Source: an uncultured Peptococcaceae bacterium (GTDB lineage: Bacteria; Bacillota; Desulfotomaculia; Desulfotomaculales; Desulfallaceae). Taken from it: a DNA stretch of 9,339 bases. Positions 6,213-9,339 of this stretch are shown here, one piece after another. A program made the translations under genes and the position numbers. The first letter of the stretch is position 1. Every line of letters starts with the position of its first letter. The stretch spans positions 1 through 9,339 of the forward strand of contig CAJYBN010000108.1 in assembly GCA_913064925.1 (NCBI GenBank), written 5' to 3'. Under the pieces are notes generated by a model. It did not search any database. It saw nothing but the letters and a program-made list of their open reading frames with translations, and had not been told where the DNA came from.

Positions 6213-7159
6213 TATCTTTGTCCTCCACCGTATCGAATGCGCGGGTCAAGGAAAGCGTACGAAATATCAACAAGCAAATTAATCATACTGAAGGTAAGCG
6301 CCAGAAAAAGGACGCAGCCCTGTAAAACGGGCATATCCCTGGCCTGGATAGCATCTACTATCAATTTCCCCACGCCGGGACGCGCAAACACCGTTTCTAT
6401 GATAACCGTGCCTCCGATTAAGTGGTTCAACTGGAGCCCCAGGACGGTGACCACCGGGATAAGAGCGTTACGCAGGGCGTGCCGCCGGAACACTACCCCT
6501 TCGCCAAGTCCCTTGGACCGGGCGGTGGCTATATAATCTTGCTCCAGCACATCCAGAAGGCTGGCCCGAATCAGTCGCGTGCTCACGGCGGCCATTCCTG
6601 AGCCGAGGGTGATACTGGGAAGAATGAGATGTGCCAGGTCGCCGCTTCCGGCCACCGGCAAAAGCCCGAGGGTGAGCGAAAATACCAGGATGAGCAGCAA
6701 GCCGAGCCAGAAATTGGGAATAGCTACTCCGATAAGCGAGCTGACCATGGCAATATTATCCAACCAGGAGTATGGTCGCCGGGCCGAAACAATGCCCAGC
6801 GGAAATGCAATTAGGACGGTAATCAAAAAACTAAAAGTCGCCAGTTCCAGGGTGGCTGGCACGCGAGCCAGAATTTCAGCGGTTACAGGTCTCCCACTGA
6901 TAAACGAATAACCAAGATCTCCCCGTAAAACGTGATTAAGCCACAAGATGAACTGCCGGTGGAGCGGCTGGTCGGCGCCGATATCCTCTTGCACGGCCTT
7001 AAGCTCATCAGTTGAAAAATCGTCAAAGCCATAGCGGTAAGTTGCCACCAACTGGGCGTGATCGCCCGGAACCACATGCATAAGGAGAAAGGTTATAAGG
7101 GCAACGCCGAAAAGAATGAACACAAGTAAAAGCAACCGCCTGGCAACGTAATTCAGCAT
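6212..7159 (-). CDS. ABC transporter permease, NikB/DppB type
   Basis: The partner channel subunit, 315 residues. The start MLNYVARRLLLLVFILFGVA is a typical DppB/NikB first helix, followed by the external VVPGDHA (29-35) and a large extracellular loop with DQPLHRQFILWLNHVLRGDLG (63-83). Further helices lie at about 104-126, 136-170, 176-199, 236-258 and 281-303. The EAA loop DYIATARSKGLGEGVVFRRH (208-227) and the C-terminal YAFLDPRIRYG are family hallmarks. I chose the ATG at 7159 because AGGTG lies five bases upstream. A TTG at 7186 would add nine residues and has no ribosome binding site. It is the first gene after the 226-base gap behind the binding-protein gene. Confidence 0.93.
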   Translation of the reverse strand: MLNYVARRLLLLVFILFGVALITFLLMHVVPGDHAQLVATYRYGFDDFSTDELKAVQEDIGADQPLHRQFILWLNHVLRGDLGYSFISGRPVTAEILARVPATLELATFSFLITVLIAFPLGIVSARRPYSWLDNIAMVSSLIGVAIPNFWLGLLLILVFSLTLGLLPVAGSGDLAHLILPSITLGSGMAAVSTRLIRASLLDVLEQDYIATARSKGLGEGVVFRRHALRNALIPVVTVLGLQLNHLIGGTVIIETVFARPGVGKLIVDAIQARDMPVLQGCVLFLALTFSMINLLVDISYAFLDPRIRYGGGQR

Positions 7160-7197
7160 AAGATCACCTATTCCCGGTCGTTTCAAAAGCAGTAAAA

Positions 7198-7229
7198 TTA
7201 TTAATGTAACTTTTTATTAATGTAACTTT
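7198..7229. repeat. Perfect tandem duplication of a 16-bp unit
   Basis: Two identical head-to-tail copies of TTATTAATGTAACTTT occupy 7198-7213 and 7214-7229. They lie about 40 bases upstream of the permease B start. Read on the minus strand (AAAGTTACATTAATAA twice) the second copy runs into AATAATTTT, which could act as a -10 region. The duplication may be a regulator site or a recent slippage event. Confidence 0.85.
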
Positions 7230-7276
7230 GCCCTGCCGGTTTTATGTCCCGAGTTAATTCAGATAATATAATGATG

Positions 7277-7317
7277 TAAAACGAGAGGTTGAATGTAAGG
7301 CTCTGACATCCAACCTC
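7277..7317 (-). terminator. Terminator or attenuator hairpin after the binding-protein gene
   Basis: On the minus strand GAGGTTGGATGT and ACATTCAACCTC form a 12-pair stem (one G-T pair) around a nine-base loop. The arms are at 7306-7317 and 7285-7296, and two outer pairs could extend the stem. TTTT follows at 7277-7280, four bases after the stem. Such partial terminators behind solute-binding-protein genes commonly let the binding protein be made in excess over the permeases. Confidence 0.5.
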
Positions 7318-7385
7318 CCAAAGATACCTGTTTCAGGAAGCCAGCGGTAGCCCGGGCCTTCTGCCCGCATAGCGAATATTTACCG

Positions 7386-8951
7386 CTATCTTTCCACTCG
7401 CTTTTCCACGTACATCCCGGGATTGGTATGCAGGTCGTGCGCGTTTGGGTTAAACTTAAACCCTTTCACGTAATCCCTCATTCCGACTGCCATCTTGTAG
7501 CAGGCTATATTAATAACGGGAGTATCCCGGGTAATAATTTCCTGAACTTGCCGGTAGATCGCGTACCGCTTCTCCGGGACGGCGGTGCGCGCCGCCTGGT
7601 CGATCAGCGCGTCCACCTCGTCGTTTACGTACTTGGCCACATTCTGACTGCCATTGCTGCCATATACGCTGGCCAGGTATTTATGCGGATCGCTGGTCTG
7701 GAAAGATGCCAGCACAGTATCCCAGTTACCTTTCTTAACATTATCGTAAATGGTTCCGTACTCAAGAATCTGGACTTTAGCATCGATCCCGATTTCTCTG
7801 AATTGGGCCTGCAGGGCCTCGGCCATCGGAGGCATCCCGGGCCGCGAGGACCAGGTCATAATAGTGATGGCGAAGGGTTTACCGTCCTTTTCCCGGATAC
7901 CGTCCCCGTTTTTGTCTACCCAGCCTGCCTCAGTCAATAAGGACCGTGCCTTGTCCGGATCGTATGAGTAACTCCCCTCTACCTCCCTGTTGCACCAGGG
8001 AGCATCCTGCACAAAGGGTCCTATGGTGGCCGTACCACAATCATGCAGCACATTCTTTACAATACCCGTGCGATCAATAGCGTGGTTCAGAGCCTGTCTC
8101 ACCCTAAGATCGTTAAAAGGTTCTCTGGTCATATTTAATTCCAGCCGGTAAATGCGCGGTTCGGGATAAAGGGCAACTTTCACTCCCGGCACCTTGTTCA
8201 GCCGGTCGAGTTCGCCGTAGGGCAGGTCAAAAGTGAAGTCGATTTCCCCCTTTTCGAGGGCCAGGGCCCGCGTGTTTGCATCGGGTATAGGCTTAAACAC
8301 CATCTTGCTTAGACGCGGCACGGCACCCCAATAGTTGAAATTTTTTTCTACTATAACCTCGCCGGTAGCCTGGTCCCACGAGGTGAATTTGAAGGGTCCA
8401 GTACCGATGGGCCGGGTAAGTTCCCCCTTTTCATTGAAGCTTTCCCGGCTCAAAATACACAGGTCTGCACCGGTTAACGCCTCGGGCAGGAGCAGGTTAA
8501 GCTCCCCGGTGGTGATACGTAGCGTTTGGTCGCCGGCCGCCATGACCGAGGTGATTTTGGTAAGACCCTTCACCCTCGGGTTGGCATTCACTACCCGCTC
8601 GATGGCATAGGCCGCGTCGGCAGCGGTCAGGGGTGCTCCGTCATGAAACCGCACGCCCTCCCGTAGGGTAAATTCCCAGACATTATCTTCCACCTGCTTC
8701 CAGGAGGTAGCCAGGACAGGTTGAATTCGATAGTTCTCGTCCATCGTTAAGAGGGTTTCAGCGATATGTGTTTTTTCTACCAGAAGAAAACCATTATCCA
8801 GCGTGCGGACAAAGTCCCGGGCGCCGACAACCAGAACCTGTTCGGCCTGTTGTCCTTCCGAAGTGGAGGATGCCTGCTGGCCGCAACCGGTCAGGGTAAA
8901 GCTTACCAGGAACAAGCAGATAAAACATGAAAGCAAATACTTTTTTAACAA
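7386..8951 (-). CDS. ABC transporter solute-binding lipoprotein, family 5 (NikA/DppA type)
   Basis: The extracellular binding protein of the importer, 521 residues. The signal peptide is MLKKYLLSCFICLFLVSFTL followed by the lipobox LTGC, so Cys23 is lipidated and the protein is anchored outside the membrane. Family-5 hallmarks are VWEFTLREGVRFHDGAPLTA (91-110), PIGTGPFKFTSW (181-192), a NYWG segment and IPDANTRALALEKGEIDF. Also present are DLRVRQALNHAIDR and AGWVDKNGDGIREKDGKPF. The C-terminus has HDLH (505-508), which could help bind metal, but this is inference. The start is a TTG at 8951, with GGGGAG seven bases upstream; a nearby ATG is in another frame. Nickel, a nickel-chelate, or peptide are all possible cargoes. 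The DUF4198-like remnant ending 19 bases upstream tips me towards nickel. The hairpin downstream would let this gene be expressed above the permeases. Confidence 0.92.
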   Translation of the reverse strand: MLKKYLLSCFICLFLVSFTLTGCGQQASSTSEGQQAEQVLVVGARDFVRTLDNGFLLVEKTHIAETLLTMDENYRIQPVLATSWKQVEDNVWEFTLREGVRFHDGAPLTAADAAYAIERVVNANPRVKGLTKITSVMAAGDQTLRITTGELNLLLPEALTGADLCILSRESFNEKGELTRPIGTGPFKFTSWDQATGEVIVEKNFNYWGAVPRLSKMVFKPIPDANTRALALEKGEIDFTFDLPYGELDRLNKVPGVKVALYPEPRIYRLELNMTREPFNDLRVRQALNHAIDRTGIVKNVLHDCGTATIGPFVQDAPWCNREVEGSYSYDPDKARSLLTEAGWVDKNGDGIREKDGKPFAITIMTWSSRPGMPPMAEALQAQFREIGIDAKVQILEYGTIYDNVKKGNWDTVLASFQTSDPHKYLASVYGSNGSQNVAKYVNDEVDALIDQAARTAVPEKRYAIYRQVQEIITRDTPVINIACYKMAVGMRDYVKGFKFNPNAHDLHTNPGMYVEKRVER

Positions 8952-8970
8952 TCTCCATCTCCCCTTTTGC

Positions 8971-9162
8971 TCAAATTTGCGTAAAGGTGAAAACTGCCGT
9001 TAAGCCGCGCTCGTCGTACCGGCCCGCCATCACTTTTGACGGGTCGTAATGGCTGACCAGTATCATCCAAACTCCCGGGGTAAGCGGGAAGCAAGCCCTC
9101 CCTTCCGCGTCTGTTTGTGCAATGCGGGACTGGTCGACACCCTGTCTGAAAGCATGAACGCT
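8971..9162 (-). pseudogene. 5'-truncated remnant of a DUF4198/COG5266-like protein (Ni/Co uptake associated)
   Basis: Directly after the methyltransferase stop codon, the same frame stays open for 63 codons to a TGA at 8971-8973. It reads AFRQGVDQSRIAQTDAEGRA, then CFPLTPGVWMILVSHYDPSK and ending RGLTAVFTFTQI. The pattern 'T-D-A-x-G-x-a-x-F-P-L-x-x-G-x-W-m-I-x-x-S-H' and a terminal beta strand resemble the C-terminus of DUF4198 proteins. These are exported proteins found with nickel and cobalt transporters. There is no start codon near the beginning and no signal peptide; family members have roughly 200-280 residues, so the front part has been lost. The first ATG would give only 31 residues. 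Its stop lies 19 bases from the binding-protein start, so the intact gene probably led the transporter operon. The family call rests on a short stretch. Confidence 0.5.
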
Positions 9163-9173
9163 TTATGCTTTCA
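9147..9173 (-). repeat. Perfect 9-bp inverted repeat at the methyltransferase/remnant junction
   Basis: TGAAAGCAT and ATGCTTTCA flank a nine-base spacer. The repeat overlaps the last codons and stop of the methyltransferase. No T-run follows on the minus strand, so it is not a standard terminator. It marks the exact place where the DUF4198-like reading begins and may be involved in the deletion there, or simply be an mRNA hairpin. Confidence 0.5.
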
Positions 9174-9339
9174 TGCCGCTTACCAGATAGGTAGCCCGGG
9201 TATGCTTCGAGGTGGTCGGAAGAACCTCCACCTGCACTTCAATAAACCCGGCACCGGTAAAAAGAGCAGTTATTTCTTCCGGATCCACATTTTTGTTCAG
9301 CGGAAGCTTTTCCTCGATTTCAGCCGGGTAATGGTGGCC
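9163..9339 (-). CDS. Probable class I SAM-dependent methyltransferase (C-terminal 58 residues)
   Basis: The frame is open from the right edge to a TAA at 9163-9165. The visible tail contains DPEEITALFTGAGFIEVQVE and then TTSKHTRATYLVSGMKA. The 'l-f-x-x-A-G-F-x-e-V-x-V' helix-strand followed by a final strand (ATYLVSG) is the usual end of Rossmann-fold SAM methyltransferases. The cofactor-binding part lies outside the window, so the substrate is unknown. It is in the same direction and close to the transporter operon. It may be part of it, for instance making or modifying a metal ligand, but that is only a guess. Confidence 0.55.
   Translation of the reverse strand, partial: GHHYPAEIEEKLPLNKNVDPEEITALFTGAGFIEVQVEVLPTTSKHTRATYLVSGMKA

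Larger units (their letters stand above)
7160..7385. other. Intergenic region between binding-protein and permease genes
   Basis: This 226-base gap is the widest in the transporter operon. It holds a terminator-like hairpin (7285-7317) and a perfect 16-bp tandem duplication (7198-7229), listed separately, plus AT-rich sequence between them. I see no gene. A 38-codon reading frame on the minus strand runs through the hairpin and has no family resemblance. The layout suggests reduced read-through from the binding-protein gene into the permease genes, possibly with a separate promoter near the duplication. Confidence 0.5.

Noticed and set aside
7260..7376. A 38-codon minus-strand frame in the gap after the binding protein
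   Set aside because: It passes through the hairpin, lacks a good ribosome binding site and has no recognisable sequence.
7160..7385. NikR-type operator (GTATGA...TCATAC) in the transporter operon gap
   Set aside because: No such half-sites were found; the only clear repeat is the direct 16-bp duplication.
7428..7940. Plus-strand reading frame of 170 codons opposite the binding-protein gene
   Set aside because: Shadow of a gene with clear family-5 motifs on the minus strand; no ribosome binding site or domain was visible.
8952..9162. Cobalamin or NiCo riboswitch upstream of the binding protein
   Set aside because: I could not find a B12-box-like motif or a repeated NiCo stem pattern, and the stretch reads as protein-coding remnant.
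1..9339. CRISPR arrays, tRNA or rRNA genes, insertion sequences
   Set aside because: No regularly spaced repeats, no tRNA-like or rRNA-like sequence, and no transposase or terminal inverted repeats were seen in either strand.

Overview
The window looks like chromosomal DNA from a moderately GC-rich, spore-former-type Firmicute; the Desulfotomaculum/Pelotomaculum/Moorella kind is my guess. The reasons are the strong AGGAGG-like ribosome binding sites, frequent GTG and TTG starts, a Gram-positive style lipoprotein signal on the solute-binding protein, and the protein families present. I had no database search, so the taxonomy is inference. Every gene I can support lies on the minus strand, so the window reads from position 9339 down to 1.

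Region 9339-8950 (upstream end): the last 58 residues of a probable class I SAM-dependent methyltransferase enter the window. Its stop codon is followed, in the same frame and without a start codon, by about 63 residues resembling the C-terminus of a DUF4198/COG5266-type protein (a family linked to Ni/Co uptake), which appears to have lost its front half.

Region 8951-2673 (core): an intact ABC importer operon of the NikABCDE/DppABCDF class. The order is lipoprotein solute-binding protein, permease B, permease C, a polytopic 'nucleoside recognition'/gate-domain membrane protein, ATPase D and ATPase E/F. The last five genes overlap or are separated by 12-22 bases; the binding-protein gene is set apart by a 226-base gap holding a terminator-like hairpin and a perfect 16-bp tandem duplication. 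The binding protein would capture nickel, a nickel-chelate or a short peptide outside the membrane, the two permeases form the channel, and the two ATPases power import. The DUF4198 remnant upstream favours nickel or cobalt over peptide, but this is not proven. The gate-domain protein is the unexpected member.

Region 2544-1590: an FGGY-family sugar kinase cut off at about 280 residues, just after its second phosphate motif. It is joined near position 1700 to the out-of-frame 37-residue tail of an unrelated, unidentified protein.

Region 1590-1: an AT-rich stretch with a candidate extended -10 promoter. It is followed by a broken gene of about 108 codons with an excellent ribosome binding site but several frameshifts, and then the first 353 residues of a DUF1156 adenine-specific DNA methylase, which runs off the left edge. 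DUF1156 methylases are known from defence islands with DUF499 ATPases, so the left edge may be the start of an anti-phage locus whose upstream partner has decayed.

Overall, a healthy metal/peptide importer operon sits between decayed genes on both sides: the DUF4198 remnant upstream, and the truncated kinase, orphan tail and frameshifted gene downstream. This suggests local rearrangement, with the frameshifts concentrated outside the importer.
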